Of a DNA stretch of 64,000 bases, positions 19,125 through 31,350 are shown piece by piece. The stretch is taken from assembly GCF_900182925.1 (NCBI RefSeq), contig NZ_LT900024.1, forward strand, positions 1,736,001-1,800,000. The letters run 5' to 3'. The notes under the pieces were generated by a model that was given only the letters and a program-made list of their open reading frames with translations, had not been told where the DNA came from and did no database searches. The position numbers and the translations under genes are program-made. Positions within the stretch are counted from its first letter, which is position 1. Every line of letters starts with the position of its first letter. This stretch comes from Psychrobacter sp. LV10R520-6 (GTDB lineage Bacteria; Pseudomonadota; Gammaproteobacteria; Pseudomonadales; Moraxellaceae).

Positions 19125-21488
19125 TTATACAGAGGTTGGCTGCTGTGCGTCTTGCTTAGTTATTGTCACGGTATTATCCAGCTCAACCTCGGTTTTAAAG
19201 CGCGTTAGTCGTAGCGCATTCATCAATACTGATATAGAGCTGAGGGCCATCGCTGCGGCAGCAATCATTGGGTTTAAAAAGCCAAAGGCGGCCAATGGAA
19301 TCCCAAGGCAATTATAAATAAAGGCAAAAAATAAATTTTGTTTGATATTGCGTATGGTGGCATGGGCGATTTTTTGTGCAGCATCAATATGCATCAATGA
19401 TTCGCCCATTAAACGCGCCGAAGCACTGTGCTGTGCCACATCGGTGCCTTCAAACATGGCAAAGCTGGCATCAGCGGTCGCCATAGCTGGCGCATCATTA
19501 ACGCCGTCCCCTGCCATCGCTACTTTACGGCCTGCTGTTTGTAATTTAGCAATTTGACTGGCTTTATCACGTGGGCTCATTTTGCCATAAGCAGCCTTAA
19601 TACCCAATTGCTCTGCCACATGATCAACGACAGATTGCTTATCACCACTCATCAAGATCACATCAATACCCGCATCTTGTAGCGCCGTAATTGCTTGCGG
19701 AGTATCAGCCTTTAAATCATCAGCCAAAGCAAAAGCCCCTAATGGCTCGTTATTGATACTGATTGCCACGGTACTGGCGATTTGCCATACTTTTGGCATC
19801 ATCTTTGGTAGCGTGAAATTGGCAAATTCTGCTGTGCCGACTTTAACCACACCAAGACCTTCGATTTGCGCTTGGATACCCGCACCTTTAACCACGCTAA
19901 TATCGATTACCGGTAATAACGGGAGCTGGCGCTCATTGGCGACGTTAATTAAGGCAGTAGCCAATGGATGGCTGGCATGAGCTTCAACACTGGCGGCTAG
20001 CTGGAGCACATCGTCAACGGCTAAGGATTTATCAACCATCACTTGATCGACGATAGTGGGCTTACCAAGGGTTAAAGTGCCTGTTTTATCGAGCACCACG
20101 GTATCGATATCGCCTGCAGCTTCTAAACTCTGCGCATCTTTAAACCATACCCCATGACGCGCTGCCACACCCATACCTGCCATAATAGCGGCTGGAGTTG
20201 CTAGACCAAGCGCACAAGGACAGGCAATCACTAATACTGATACGGCATGCATTAAGGCGGTATCGACCATACCGGTCAGCCACCACGTCAGCCCAAAAGT
20301 GATTAACGAAATAGCCACGACCACAGGCACAAAAATAGCCGTTACTTTATCTGCAAGGCGGGCCAGCTTCGCTTTAGAGCCTTGAGCATCACTCAACGCT
20401 TGTACCATATCGCCAAGCTTAGTATCACTACCTTTAGCGCGTACGCGGTATAGTAAACTGCCATTTTCGACTAGTGCGCCTGCTAACAGCTCATCTCCTT
20501 GTTCTTTTTTGAGCGGTACCGACTCGCCAGTTAGATGACCTTCTACACACCAGCCAGCACCATCAATAACTGTACCATCGGTTGCCACTCGGCTGCCTTG
20601 TTTGGCGCGCAAGATATCACCCACTTGCACGTCTTGTAACGCCACCATATGAAAGTTGCCATTAGACTGTTGCTGCTCGACCTCATCTGGTGTGAGCGAT
20701 AATAATAAATCAATGCTATTTAGGCTATGTTTTTTAGTACGTTCTTCTAGATATTTACCACTACGCACAAAGGCAATGACCATTACACTGGCTTCAAAAT
20801 ATACTTCAGGGCTGTTAGCAGAGCCGTGACCGCCGGCATGAGTGGCACTTTGCATCAGACTCGCCAAACTGCCATCGCCATACGTGAGCCATATATAAGT
20901 TGAATAAGCCCAGATAGTCACGGTACCAAGGACCACCAGCACATCCATGTTGGCAAGACCACCCTTGATAGAGGCCCAAGCGCTTTTATAAAAAGGCAAT
21001 GCCAGTCCGAACTGTACAAACGTCGCTAACACAAACTGTATCCAAACCGGCGGCATCCACGCCATACCTTGTCCGACCAGCATTCCTGCCATGCCGACTA
21101 GAAACGGTAGCAAACAGACCCAAAGTCCAATCAGTCGCCATGGCAACTGTGTTGCGGTATCCTTATCAGTCTGTGCAAATAGATCATCACCTGCTTGCAC
21201 GTTCGCCACAAAGCCAGTTTTGTCGACCCATTCGGTGATTTGTTCAGGTGTGGTCTGCGTTGGGTCATAATCGACATTGGCAGTCTCGCCAGCAAAATTG
21301 ACGCTCACCTCATAGACAGCAGGCTTCTTATTCAGCACTTTTTCTATTCGTGACGCACACGCCTGACACGACATTCCATCAATCGCCAGCTGCAGATGAG
21401 CACGCTGCGGTTGCGTTTGTATATTTGATTGAATATCGGTTTCAACGTTATAAGAGGAGTCGGTCGCTGTACTGGTGGAATCATTCAT
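19125..21488 (-). CDS. copA: Copper-exporting P1B-type ATPase
   Basis: 787 residues. There is one N-terminal heavy-metal domain with GMSCQACASR (about residue 39). The membrane copper motif CPCALGLATPAA (about 423) is the P1B-1 signature. The phosphorylation loop has DKTGTLT (about 469), the nucleotide domain has HASHPLA (about 510), and the hinge has GDGVNDAPAM (about 672). YNCLGIPLA and MALSSISVLMNALRL in the last two helices are typical of Cu(I) pumps. Eight membrane helices are expected; the protein exports Cu(I) from the cytoplasm. A copZ-like chaperone gene is immediately upstream on the same strand. No CueR-type operator was recognised. Confidence 0.95.
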   Translation of the reverse strand: MNDSTSTATDSSYNVETDIQSNIQTQPQRAHLQLAIDGMSCQACASRIEKVLNKKPAVYEVSVNFAGETANVDYDPTQTTPEQITEWVDKTGFVANVQAGDDLFAQTDKDTATQLPWRLIGLWVCLLPFLVGMAGMLVGQGMAWMPPVWIQFVLATFVQFGLALPFYKSAWASIKGGLANMDVLVVLGTVTIWAYSTYIWLTYGDGSLASLMQSATHAGGHGSANSPEVYFEASVMVIAFVRSGKYLEERTKKHSLNSIDLLLSLTPDEVEQQQSNGNFHMVALQDVQVGDILRAKQGSRVATDGTVIDGAGWCVEGHLTGESVPLKKEQGDELLAGALVENGSLLYRVRAKGSDTKLGDMVQALSDAQGSKAKLARLADKVTAIFVPVVVAISLITFGLTWWLTGMVDTALMHAVSVLVIACPCALGLATPAAIMAGMGVAARHGVWFKDAQSLEAAGDIDTVVLDKTGTLTLGKPTIVDQVMVDKSLAVDDVLQLAASVEAHASHPLATALINVANERQLPLLPVIDISVVKGAGIQAQIEGLGVVKVGTAEFANFTLPKMMPKVWQIASTVAISINNEPLGAFALADDLKADTPQAITALQDAGIDVILMSGDKQSVVDHVAEQLGIKAAYGKMSPRDKASQIAKLQTAGRKVAMAGDGVNDAPAMATADASFAMFEGTDVAQHSASARLMGESLMHIDAAQKIAHATIRNIKQNLFFAFIYNCLGIPLAAFGFLNPMIAAAAMALSSISVLMNALRLTRFKTEVELDNTVTITKQDAQQPTSV

Positions 21489-21867
21489 AGATAAAACTCG
21501 TTATGGCGATTATAAAATTCTAGAAGTTGTAAATAAGAGCTATTAATAGAAGCTGTAACAAGTACAAACCTGTCAGTAGCCAACATATCAATGTGTGTTT
21601 ATTTTAAGAAATGGGTATCAAGACGAATTTAAATTAAAGAGGCTGTTTGCTTTAAAATCAGGTCATCAACAGGTTTTTCAAGTTAATATGCCTTGCCTAT
21701 ACTTTATTATACTAAATAACATATTGATAAGACATACTTTAAATAAGCCAAATAGCGATACCCGTTGCTACAATAGTAGTAGTTTAGCATTACTACCACT
21801 CAGCCACTAAAAAACCAGCTATAGCAGCTGGTCTTGTCATTCCGATGTCAATTACAATTTACTTAAC
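21489..21867. other. Intergenic region between copZ and copA
   Basis: About 380 bp. It contains the copZ terminator at 21809-21833 and presumably the copA promoter. A copper-responsive operator was looked for and not found. Confidence 0.4.
21809..21833 (-). terminator. Terminator after copZ
   Basis: On the minus strand ACCAGCT, a five-base loop, AGCTGGT, then a T run, so copZ and copA are probably separate transcripts. Confidence 0.7.
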
Positions 21868-22092
21868 TTATGAGTTAGCTACGGTAGCTTCAAATCCCGC
21901 CTCTTCGATGCCAGCAGCAATCTTTTCAGCGCTGGTGATGCTGTCGTCAAAAGTCACGGTCGCCTGATTGGTTGGCAGCTCGACGGTAAGGCTAAGTAGC
22001 CCATCAATATCGCCAGTTGTGCTATGCACACTTTCAACACACTTTTCACAAGTCATGCCGTCAATTTTAATAATACGCGTTTGGTTCGCCAT
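21868..22092 (-). CDS. copZ: CopZ-like copper chaperone (heavy-metal-associated domain)
   Basis: 74 residues forming a single HMA domain. The metal site GMTCEKC is at residues 12-18, and the rest follows the beta-alpha-beta pattern to GIEEAGFEA. Such proteins bind Cu(I) in the cytoplasm and pass it to CopA, encoded next on the same strand. A strong AAGGAG ribosome site sets the start. The MITE at 22157-22423 lies about 65 bp upstream of the gene and could affect its promoter. Confidence 0.9.
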   Translation of the reverse strand: MANQTRIIKIDGMTCEKCVESVHSTTGDIDGLLSLTVELPTNQATVTFDDSITSAEKIAAGIEEAGFEATVANS

Positions 22093-22156
22093 GTTAGGCT
22101 CCTTATTGTTATCTATTAATGGGGTTATTATTTATGAGAATTTTTATAGACTAACT

Positions 22157-22423
22157 AGGGCGTGTTGAACATTCGACCATAACACTGACAGCGACTATTT
22201 TTTAGGCGATTCAAAGTCAAAAGTATCTAGTTTAGTCACTCTAAGCGGATAGTTTTGACAAAGTAGCGGCAAAAAAGAGTCCTGTCCCTTCGGGCTAATG
22301 CTAAAACTGCCCCATACTGTGTAGCAAATCTAGCTAAGGCATCTGCATTATCGTCAATTTGCATCTTGTCTGGAACAGTTTTAGCTATCAGCAGTGCTTA
22401 TTTGTGAATGTTCAACACGCCCT
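22157..22423. repeat. 267-bp MITE with 18-bp perfect terminal inverted repeats
   Basis: The ends AGGGCGTGTTGAACATTC (22157-22174) and its exact complement (22406-22423) bound an element with no coding frame. TA lies at both edges, so the true element may start at GGGCGTG with a TA target duplication, as for IS630/Tc1-type elements. Inside, GCTAAAACTG and CAGTTTTAGCT form a further inverted pair. A degraded relative of the right end lies at 43007-43057. Confidence 0.8.
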
Positions 22424-22617
22424 AATAACTATTATAAGTTAGCTAGTCACTACGTTAAGCGATATCGACCTTAACATCAAGCAAGTTTGGTAGAGATTTT
22501 ATTACCAGCTTAATCATTGCAGAGTTAACACGTAACTTTTACATAACGGCTAGCTTTCAAAAAAGCAGCCCTGTTAGCGTTAAGTCATTAGTGATGTTTT
22601 AGTACCTTTACTACTCA

Positions 22618-22881
22618 TCATGACTGCTCATCATGATAATGCGGGTTTTTGGGCGCATCGATAGGATACGGCTGAGTAACATAATCTACCATACTGATCG
22701 CTGCGGTAAACGCATGGATACTGGTATCGGTATCATCATAACGCACCAAAGCAGTACTAGTATTAGTATCAAGATCAATAGCGGTCACCCCGGTGATGTT
22801 TTTCAATGCTACCATTACACTATCAACGCCTTCGGCATCGTCAATGTTTTCGATACTCACTTTTGCAACTTTAATCGCCAT
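22618..22881 (-). CDS. HMA-like small protein lacking the CxxC metal site
   Basis: 87 residues. The pattern VAKVSIENID...VDSVMVALKNITGV...ALVRYDD...FTAAISMVDY follows the beta-alpha-beta-beta-alpha-beta order of heavy-metal-associated domains, but the loop that normally reads GMTCxxC is ENIDDAEG with no cysteine at all. The C-terminal tail is NPHYHDEQS, offering two histidines. A good GAGGAT ribosome site supports expression, and the gene starts only 39 bp after kdsA on the same strand. It may be a regulator, a degenerate chaperone or a ligand-free partner of CopZ/CopA. HMA-fold membership is inferred by eye. Confidence 0.65.
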   Translation of the reverse strand: MAIKVAKVSIENIDDAEGVDSVMVALKNITGVTAIDLDTNTSTALVRYDDTDTSIHAFTAAISMVDYVTQPYPIDAPKNPHYHDEQS

Positions 22882-22920
22882 TATCTTATCCTCTTATTAT
22901 GTCTTTGACTGTCGATTTTA

Positions 22921-23814
<894 letters not shown>

Positions 23815-23982
23815 TTATTGTTATCACTGTTTCTAAACATATTGTAACCGATAGTGAGATAAAGAGAAGTGCACGAACGCAATTAGCTACGTTCAATAAC
23901 AATCTGCACGGAAACAAGTCCGCTTATTTACAGAAGCTCTATTCAAAAGCCAGAGATAAAAGCTGTATCCAAAAACTAGATA

Positions 23983-24016
23983 TAAAAAAAGACCAATCCG
24001 CAGATCAGTCTTTTTT
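23983..24016 (-). terminator. Terminator after pyrG
   Basis: AAAAAAGAC and GTCTTTTTT with an internal ATC/GAT pair. On the minus strand this ends in a T run, between pyrG and kdsA. Confidence 0.65.
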
Positions 24017-24089
24017 AATAATCGTTATGACAATATACGCACTCAAATCATTATTTATTCGCGTTATTTGTACGTATTATTGATAACAG

Positions 24090-25838
<1,749 letters not shown>

Positions 25839-25875
25839 TTATTATGAGATGCTGGCTATTTAAAACAACCATAAC

Positions 25876-25908
25876 AAAAAAACTCACCCCGAAGGATGAG
25901 TCTTTTTG
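25876..25908 (-). terminator. Terminator of the porin gene
   Basis: On the minus strand ACTCATCC-TTCG-GGGTGAGT followed by T7: a UUCG-type tetraloop hairpin about 25 bp after the stop. Confidence 0.85.
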
Positions 25909-25933
25909 CATACTAGCTATCTAATAGTTGGGC

Positions 25934-27052
25934 TTAGAATTTGTATTCTAGACCGCCACCGATGGCGAATACATCAGCATCGCCACGTGCGAAAAGAGTG
26001 TCAGGAGTATTATCATTGTTTTCCACAACCAGATCACTTTCCAAATCAGCAGAGTTGTAACCCGCATAGGCATGAGCAATTATATTTTTCTTAAACATAT
26101 ATTTTCCGCCTAAGACGATTTGATCTGAATCATTGCTGTTAACACCACCTAGATTGTCAGTCTTATCATACTGAAGATAAACAGAGGCTGGACGGGCAAA
26201 GTTGCTTAGACCCATCTCCGCACTTACTACTAAACCCTTCTCTTCATCATCACCAGAATCGAAGTCTACTTGTTGATATAGAGCGCCTAAAGTGACAGGA
26301 TAAGCAACATACTTGCTTAGATCAACACTAGCACTACCACGGAGAATTTCACCACCAGTAATACTCATGTCTTTATCATAAGCAACACCAGCAGTGTAGC
26401 CAGTACCTTGGTCAAACATCAATGAAGCACCAAAGCCGCTGTCACGGTCATTATTGTCAGATACAAAAGCCTCATCAGCACTATACTGTAGAGCTAGCTC
26501 TAATGGTAGGTTATTATATTTAGGTGCAATCCATACGATTGAATTATCAACACGTCCACCATCGGTCAGGGTTAAAGCCTCACTGAGCGTGTCGTTGTCG
26601 TTGCTGTCGACATCAAGACTACTAGAGCCGATATTGTCCCAATATCCTTCATTGACTGACACGTTATTTATATAATCAGTCACTGAGTAGTTACGACCAA
26701 AGCGGAACTCACCAAGATCTTTATTTGCAAAACCTAGATAAGTATCACGGCTTTTAAAATTTCTGTCTGAACCATCAATAGCAATGCCATACTCTAACTG
26801 ATAGATAACATCAGTATTGGCCGTCATTGCTTCAGACCCTTTAAAGCCGATACGTGAAGAGTGTGAGCTGACTTGTACTGAACTGTTATCTTCGTTGACA
26901 TTGCTAGTGTTGTCCATAGACTGACCATCGAGTTCAGCGTCGACATAGTTGGCGGTAACGAATGCTTTACCATAGACAGTCGGTGCTGCGTTGGCTGCAG
27001 ATACAGATACAGATAAAGCAGCAACTGCTGAAGCTAAAAGTAATTTTTTCAT
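25934..27052 (-). CDS. Outer-membrane porin (general Gram-negative porin family)
   Basis: 372 residues. A signal peptide (MKKLLLASAVAALSVSVSAANA) precedes a mature N-terminus APTVYGKAFVTANYV typical of trimeric 16-strand porins. Other family landmarks are SSRIGFKGSEAMTANTDVIYQLEYGI and SRDTYLGFANKDLGEFRFGRNYS. The C-terminus GGLEYKF ends in Phe, as required for BAM-dependent insertion. Many Asp/Asn-rich loops suggest an acidic surface. A GGAGAT ribosome site supports the start. Solute specificity cannot be read. Confidence 0.92.
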   Translation of the reverse strand: MKKLLLASAVAALSVSVSAANAAPTVYGKAFVTANYVDAELDGQSMDNTSNVNEDNSSVQVSSHSSRIGFKGSEAMTANTDVIYQLEYGIAIDGSDRNFKSRDTYLGFANKDLGEFRFGRNYSVTDYINNVSVNEGYWDNIGSSSLDVDSNDNDTLSEALTLTDGGRVDNSIVWIAPKYNNLPLELALQYSADEAFVSDNNDRDSGFGASLMFDQGTGYTAGVAYDKDMSITGGEILRGSASVDLSKYVAYPVTLGALYQQVDFDSGDDEEKGLVVSAEMGLSNFARPASVYLQYDKTDNLGGVNSNDSDQIVLGGKYMFKKNIIAHAYAGYNSADLESDLVVENNDNTPDTLFARGDADVFAIGGGLEYKF

Positions 27053-27370
27053 GGGGTATCTCCACTTTACAATTTTAGTAATAGGCTAGCTAAGATTAGC
27101 TGGTGCCCATAATGGTATCGTCACAAATCCTCAAAGATATAATGTGTAACTGGCTACCGAGATTAGTCAGAAACAAGTGTGGCGGAGTTTTATTACCGTA
27201 AGATGAAAAAAACAATGACTTACATAATTGGGATCGACAAGGTAACTGTTATGTAAACTTAGGTCTTTAACGCTCTATTGTGTAACACCCGTTACCAAAC
27301 TCATACTTCGGCTATAAGCATAACAACTTTGACATAATTTGCAACATATTTTTCAAACTTTCATAATGAC
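27053..27370. other. Intergenic region upstream of the porin gene
   Basis: About 320 bp, AT-rich, between the porin start and the right end of the IS605-type element. It must hold the porin promoter and leader. No OmpR-type or other operator was recognised. Confidence 0.4.
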
Positions 27371-27393
27371 GCCCATTTGACTTCCTCACCGCC

Positions 27394-28549
27394 CTAAACG
27401 ACGGTGATTCCTACTGCTAGACGCTCAAGCCCGAGCGCGAGAATGTTTTTTGCCGCATTAACGTCGCGTTGATGAGTGACACCGCACTCGCAAAGCCATT
27501 CTCTTATTCTCAAATCTGTCCTACCTTTCGGACTGTTTTGGCGTGAGCCGCAGCACGAACAGGTTTGGGTGGTGTAGCTTTCATTCACTTCTAAGTATTG
27601 GCAACCTGCGTTCTCGCATTTGTAAGTTAACTTCAGGCATAGCCCTACGCCTTGCGCTCGGGCAAAGCAGTGCTTTACTTTATCCTCGCTCATGCCGTTT
27701 TACTTCAAACCAACTTGCGTCATAGACGGATTTGGCTAGTTTGGTTGAGGTGAATGATTTTGATTGAAGCTTACCAACGATGATTACGTTATTATCTTTG
27801 ACGAGTTTACTGGTAAAAGCATGGATCAGGTGTTGGCGGGTGTTTTTGATCTTGGCATGAATGGCCTTGACCCTCTTTTTATTCTTAGCGCGTTGAGCGA
27901 TGCCTAGTTTTGATGCGTATTTATGGGTTAATTTGGTTACTAAGGTATCACCGTCGCTTGTCGTCGCTGAATCCTTGCATCCTAAGTCGATGCCAGTTTC
28001 ACCATAACCACACTCAATATTTGAATGCTCTTTAACCGTCACACACGCATACCAAAGACCACGACTGTCTTGTACTAATTCACAAGTATTGATGGTGTAG
28101 AGGGCTAAATTGTAGCTATCCCACACATCAATAGTCAGATTTCTACCTTTGGCAAGACTGAATTGAATAGTGGATTTAAGGCTTTTCTTACCCGCCTTCT
28201 TGACACCTAAATACTTGATGGCCGATTTTTTGAAAGGAATCCAGCCTAAGCTTTTACGCTTGGCTTTAGGGTTGTTAGTGCGCCAATTCAGTTTTGCTTT
28301 CTTAAATTGCTTGCGGCTTTTGGCATGGGTTTCAGTGATCGCTTGAAGGGTTTGGCTGTGCAGATTTAGAAATTCACCGCTGCCTTTGGTATAAGCTGCT
28401 ATATCGTATGCTGAAAAGAAATGCCCGGTGCGTTGCAAGTGCTTAAAACTCAAATCATTCACATAGTTCCACACAAAATTCACCGCGCCAGACAGCTTAT
28501 TTAACTGATTGGCGTGCTTATCTTTGATACGTAGCTTGAGTGTTTTCAT
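27394..28549 (-). pseudogene. tnpB: tnpB, frameshifted by a small insertion
   Basis: TnpB is the RNA-guided nuclease of IS605-type elements. The first part (28549 to 27680, 289 residues) carries helix-rich N-terminal sequence and the RuvC-I motif GIDLGCKDSA, then runs into a stop shortly after SWFEVKRHERG. The remainder continues in another frame from about 27693, with KLTYKCENAGC, the zinc-finger cysteines TCSCCGS and CECG, and the RuvC-III motif HQRDVNAAKNIL. The expected second acidic motif reads IIVGKLQ rather than the usual Glu form, a variant seen in a branch of TnpBs. The break coincides with about 61 extra structured bases at 27636-27696. The two halves together give near-normal length. 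Confidence 0.85.
27636..27696. repeat. 61-bp structured insert inside tnpB
   Basis: Bounded by GGCAT and ATGCC in inverted orientation, it contains two more hairpins: GCCC-TA-CGC-CTT-GCG-CTC-GGGC (27642-27663) and AAAGCA-G-TGCTTT (27664-27676). Family alignment from memory expects SWFEVK to pass almost directly into LTYKCENAG, so these bases look like an insertion. Confidence 0.55.
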
Positions 28550-28597
28550 AGTTTAAACTATAATGATTTATTGTTATTTTACATTTGGTCTAATGGT

Positions 28598-29008
28598 ATG
28601 TTAAACACATTAAGGCGTGGTAGACACGTTGTTTACAATCTTCACGTTCATTTGGTCTTTGTTACTAAATATAGAGGAAAGGTATTTACCAAAGAGGGGT
28701 TAGATGAACTGAGCTTAATATTAAATCAGGTCTGTCAGGATTTTAATGCTCAGCTCGTAGAGTTTAATGGTGAAGAAGATCATGTGCATCTTTTGGTTAA
28801 TTACCCGCCAAAAGTCAGCATTTCATCTTTAGTAAATAGCTTAAAAGGGGTGTCTAGCAGAATGATTCGTAAAAAAAACTACGTTTCTATCAATCAAGAA
28901 CTTTGGGGTAGCGCACTGTGGTCGCCCAGTTATTTTGCTTCAAGCTGTGGCGGGGCTTCAATTGAAGTTATTAGACAATATATCGACCAACAGCAAGTAC
29001 CTAACTAG
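28598..29008 (+). CDS. tnpA: IS200/IS605-family Y1 transposase
   Basis: About 136 residues from the ATG at 28598 (a TTG lies nine codons earlier). The HUH metal site is HVHLL (EEDHVHLLV) and the catalytic tyrosine lies in EVIRQYIDQQ. The N-terminus RHVVYNLHVHLVFVTKYRGKVF is diagnostic for this family of single-strand transposases that excise and insert circular ssDNA. The protein appears intact, so the element could still move even though its TnpB is broken. It is divergent from tnpB, as in IS608-type organisation. Confidence 0.93.
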   Translation: MLNTLRRGRHVVYNLHVHLVFVTKYRGKVFTKEGLDELSLILNQVCQDFNAQLVEFNGEEDHVHLLVNYPPKVSISSLVNSLKGVSSRMIRKKNYVSINQELWGSALWSPSYFASSCGGASIEVIRQYIDQQQVPN

Positions 29009-29151
29009 AAATGCCTTACATCCACGCCCTAGAACGACGTGGTTTTACGGCACTTTTTGATAAACTGACCCTCGTTCGTAACTATGTCTATGAATAGAGT
29101 CTAATTATCAGTACCGCATCCCTAGCATAATCGAATCACTATCAAATTAGT

Positions 29152-31350
29152 TTAAGCACTGGCTTTTAGATCTAGACGTGCTTGATGCAATAATGGCTCA
29201 GTATAGCCACTGGGTTGAGTACGACCCTTAAAGATCAAATCACAGGCCGCCTTGAATGCGTATGAGTTCGCCAAGTCAGTAGCCATAGGCTGATAATCAG
29301 GATCATCAGCGTTCTGCTCGTCGACGACTTTGGCCATGCGCTGCATTGTATCTGTCACTTGCTGTTGGCTAACAACGCCGTGATGTAACCAGTTGGTGAT
29401 ATGCTGGCTGGAAATACGTAAAGTCGCGCGATCTTCCATAAGACCGACATCGTTGATATCAGGTACTTTAGAGCAACCAACGCCTTGGTTTACCCAGCGT
29501 ACGACATAGCCTAAGATGCCTTGAGCATTATTATCAATCTCTTGCTGCTTCTCTTCTTCTGTCCAATTGGTGTTTTTTGCCAATGGAATAGTGAGGATGT
29601 CATCTAGGCTTGCACGGTCACGTGATTTTAGGCGGTCCTGAACGTCAGACACGCTCACTTGATGATAATGCATACTGTGTAAGGTAGCCCCTGTTGGTGA
29701 GGGAACCCAAGCCGTACTGGCACCAGATTTTGGATGGGCCGCTTTGGTATCCATCATCTCTTTCATCTCATCAGGTTTTGCCCACATGCCTTTGCCAATC
29801 TGAGCACGACCTTGCAGACCAGTTTCTAGACCGATATCAACGTTCCATTGCTCATAAGCAGGCTGCCATGCTTGCGACTTCATCTCACCTTTACGGACAA
29901 AGGGTCCGGCATTCATGCTGGTATGCATCTCATCACCCGTACGATCTAAAAAGCCGGTATTGATAAAGATAACCCGCTCTTTGGCTTGACGAATGGCTTC
30001 TTTGAGGTTGACCGTCATGCGACGCTCTTCATCCATGATGCCAATCTTAAGGGTGTTGCGTGGTAGACCAAGCACATCTTCAGATGCTGCAAATAAGTCA
30101 TCAGCAAATTTAACTTCATCAGGGCCATGCATTTTTGGCTTAACGATATACATTGAGCCTTTGCGTGAGTTCGATAGCTCGTTCTTACCTTTGATGTCGT
30201 TCAGGGTCAAGAGTGGGGTAATTAAACTGTCCATAATCCCTTCAAAGATCTCTTCTTGTCCGTCACCCATATCGACTAAGATGGCAGGGTTTTGCATCAA
30301 GTGACCCACGTTACGGATTAACAGTAGTGCGCGTCCGGGTAGAGTAAGCGTACCGCCATCTGGCGTGGTATATTCACGGTCTGGGTTTTGTTTACGCGTG
30401 CGGGTTTTGCCGCCTTTCTCAAATGTCTCTTGTAAATCGCCATTCATAAGGCCTAGCCAATTGCGATAGACTTCGACCTTCTCTCCAGCATCAACCGCAG
30501 CGATTGAGTCTTCACAATCTTGAATGGCAGTAATCGCTGACTCAAGCAGCACATCTTTGATAGAGGCAGGATCGTCTTTACCAATCGGATGGTTACTATC
30601 GATCTGAATCTCAGCGTGCAACTTATTGTTTTTAAGCAAAATACCAGAAGGACTATTAGCATCGCCAACATAGCCTACGAATTTAGCGGAATCTTGTAGC
30701 TGGGTGCTGCTAGTGCCTTGTGCGATTTCAAGCTTACCGTCTACCACATTGAAACCAGTCACATCGTTATATGAGCCTGAAACCAACGCAAAATGTTCAT
30801 CCAAGAATTTTTTAGCATAGGCCACAACAGCGGCGCCGCGCTTAGGATTATAACCGCCTTTGGCTTCTTGACCCTTGTCATCACTGATAACATCAGTACC
30901 ATACAGCGCATCGTATAAGCTGCCCCAGCGCGCGTTAGTAGCATTTAGCGCATAGCGGGCGTTACGTACTGGAACCACTAACTGCGGTCCTGCAATATGA
31001 GCAATCTCGTCGTCGACATTGTCTGTGGTTACTGTGAAGTCATCGCCTTCTGGTAACAGATAGCCAATATCTTGTAAGAAGGTTTTGTATTTAGGGTAAT
31101 CAATCGTGCCGTCTTTGGCAGGATGGTCCAAATGCCACTGATCAATCTTGGCTTGCATCTCATCACGGGTAGCCAGTAGTGCCTTATTGCGCGGCGTAAA
31201 TGCTTTAATAACTTTTTCAAAACCTGACCAATAACTGTCTGAATCAACACCAACTTTAGGCAGCACTTCATTTTCAATAAAGTCATAAAGCTGCTCGTCG
31301 ATTGCAAGAATTCCTTTTTGGATACGATTGACGTGAGAAGACTGGCTCAT
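29152..31350 (-). CDS. glcB: Malate synthase G
   Basis: 732 residues, the long monomeric form of malate synthase, which condenses glyoxylate with acetyl-CoA to malate. Visible blocks include [73 protein letters not shown], the catalytic region [21 protein letters not shown], and [15 protein letters not shown]. The length is typical (E. coli GlcB is 723). An AAGGAC ribosome site precedes the ATG. It partners with AceA at 3.6 kb but forms a separate transcription unit. Confidence 0.97.
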   Translation of the reverse strand: MSQSSHVNRIQKGILAIDEQLYDFIENEVLPKVGVDSDSYWSGFEKVIKAFTPRNKALLATRDEMQAKIDQWHLDHPAKDGTIDYPKYKTFLQDIGYLLPEGDDFTVTTDNVDDEIAHIAGPQLVVPVRNARYALNATNARWGSLYDALYGTDVISDDKGQEAKGGYNPKRGAAVVAYAKKFLDEHFALVSGSYNDVTGFNVVDGKLEIAQGTSSTQLQDSAKFVGYVGDANSPSGILLKNNKLHAEIQIDSNHPIGKDDPASIKDVLLESAITAIQDCEDSIAAVDAGEKVEVYRNWLGLMNGDLQETFEKGGKTRTRKQNPDREYTTPDGGTLTLPGRALLLIRNVGHLMQNPAILVDMGDGQEEIFEGIMDSLITPLLTLNDIKGKNELSNSRKGSMYIVKPKMHGPDEVKFADDLFAASEDVLGLPRNTLKIGIMDEERRMTVNLKEAIRQAKERVIFINTGFLDRTGDEMHTSMNAGPFVRKGEMKSQAWQPAYEQWNVDIGLETGLQGRAQIGKGMWAKPDEMKEMMDTKAAHPKSGASTAWVPSPTGATLHSMHYHQVSVSDVQDRLKSRDRASLDDILTIPLAKNTNWTEEEKQQEIDNNAQGILGYVVRWVNQGVGCSKVPDINDVGLMEDRATLRISSQHITNWLHHGVVSQQQVTDTMQRMAKVVDEQNADDPDYQPMATDLANSYAFKAACDLIFKGRTQPSGYTEPLLHQARLDLKASA

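Larger units (their letters stand above)
27375..29060. mobile_element. IS200/IS605-family element with divergent tnpA and broken tnpB
   Basis: Ends are marked by two hairpins with nearly the same loop: CACCG-TCGTTTAGGG-CGGTG at 27387-27406 (right end, beside tnpB) and CCACG-TCGTTCTAGGG-CGTGG at 29022-29042 (left end, beside tnpA), both read on the minus strand. Such subterminal hairpins are recognised by the Y1 transposase instead of inverted repeats. Exact cleavage points are estimates. tnpA is intact and tnpB is interrupted. The element sits between the porin gene and glcB and disrupts no gene. Confidence 0.85.
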
